Source of the DNA: Nitrospirales bacterium | GTDB taxonomy: Bacteria; Nitrospirota; Nitrospiria; Nitrospirales; UBA8639 | DNA: 36,857 nucleotides | NCBI GenBank assembly: GCA_007570995.1 | Contig: RKSG01000074.1 | Span: forward strand, 1-36,857 | Direction of reading: 5' to 3' | Part shown: piece by piece, positions 36,438 through 36,857 of the stretch | Layout of the letters: the number at the start of each line of letters is the position of its first letter | How positions within the stretch are numbered: the first letter of the stretch is position 1 | Notes under the pieces: model-generated | Told to the model about the DNA's origin: nothing | The model's input: only the letters and a program-made list of their open reading frames with translations | Databases searched by the model: none | Position numbers and translations under genes: made by a program

Positions 36438-36755
36438 TTACAGCTTAATCTCCACGTCCACGCCCGCCGCCAAATTCAACCTCATGAGCGCATCCATTGT
36501 GTCCGGGGTGGGATCAAGAATATCCAACAATCGTTTATGTGTTCGGATTTCAAACTGTTCCCGGGACTTTTTATCCGCATGAGTGGATCGCTGAATGGTA
36601 AATTTTTCAATGCGATTGGGAAGCGGAATAGGCCCGGCAACCTGTGCGCCTGTCTGTTTCACGCTCTCCACGATTTCCCGTGCCGATTGATCAAGGACCC
36701 GATAATCAAATCCCTTTAATCGAATACGAATACGCTGATCCACACTCACAACCAC
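36438..36755 (-). CDS. rpsJ: Ribosomal protein uS10
   Basis: The 105-residue protein shows [59 protein letters not shown], all typical. GTG start with AGGAGGAG about six bases upstream. It follows tuf by 12 bp, so the two are probably cotranscribed. Confidence 0.97.
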   Translation of the reverse strand: MVVSVDQRIRIRLKGFDYRVLDQSAREIVESVKQTGAQVAGPIPLPNRIEKFTIQRSTHADKKSREQFEIRTHKRLLDILDPTPDTMDALMRLNLAAGVDVEIKL

Positions 36756-36767
36756 CAGACTCCTCCT

Positions 36768-36857
36768 CTAGGCGAGAATGTCGGTCACCACCCCAGCCCC
36801 GACCGTCCGCCCGCCTTCCCGCACCGCAAACCGCAACCCCTGCTCCATCGCTATCGG
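36768..36857 (-). CDS. tuf: Elongation factor Tu, C-terminal end only
   Basis: The window edge cuts this gene; only 29 residues and the TAG stop are inside. MEQGLRFAVREGGRTVGAGVVTDI is the strongly conserved EF-Tu domain 3 finish. EF-Tu delivers aminoacyl-tRNA to the ribosome, and its placement before rpsJ is the usual str-S10 junction. Confidence 0.93.
   Translation of the reverse strand, partial: PIAMEQGLRFAVREGGRTVGAGVVTDILA

Overview
The window is a moderately GC-rich chromosomal segment from a diderm (Gram-negative-type) bacterium. LptA/LptB/LptC, an outer-membrane porin, lipoproteins and type IV pilus assembly genes show the outer membrane. The housekeeping genes fit Nitrospirota or a neighbouring phylum, but I place it there only with low confidence; concatenated ribosomal proteins would settle it.

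Region 1 (1-5904) is accessory and looks metal-related. It starts with a His/Gly-rich Spy/CpxP-like protein whose 5' end is occupied by short palindromic repeats. A leftward apbE (FAD:protein FMN transferase) follows. It is separated by a 57-bp-period palindromic tandem repeat from a rightward cluster: Com-like zinc-finger ORF, outer-membrane porin, small lipoprotein, periplasmic FMN-binding protein with a TGATMS flavinylation motif, and a polytopic membrane protein. The rightward promoter region carries two adjacent Fur-box-like sequences (15/19 and 13/19 matches). I read this as a probably iron-regulated, flavin-based extracytosolic electron-transfer system. It is the most novel-looking element here.

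Region 2 (5905-21117, leftward) runs in transcription order lptC-lptA-lptB-rpoN-pilM-pilN-pilO-pilP-aroC-aroB-GAF/GAF/ANTAR regulator-nadE-glnD. It combines LPS transport, sigma-54, the type IV pilus inner-membrane platform, two shikimate-pathway enzymes, glutamine-dependent NAD synthetase and the PII uridylyltransferase. Three of these genes (rpoN, nadE, glnD) and possibly the ANTAR regulator touch nitrogen status. pilQ is not in its common place after pilP.

Region 3 (21201-36857, leftward) is an almost complete S10-spc-alpha ribosomal supercluster in canonical order: tuf (3' end only), rpsJ, rplC, rplD, rplW, rplB, rpsS, rplV, rpsC, rplP, rpmC, rpsQ, rplN, rplX, rplE, rpsN, rpsH, rplF, rplR, rpsE, rpmD, rplO, secY, adk, map, infA, rpmJ, rpsM, rpsK, rpsD, rpoA, rplQ. 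Many genes overlap or nearly touch, and many start with GTG. S4, S14, L36 and adenylate kinase are all the zinc-binding (four-ligand) forms. L17 has an unusual acidic C-terminal tail and L5 an N-terminal extension.
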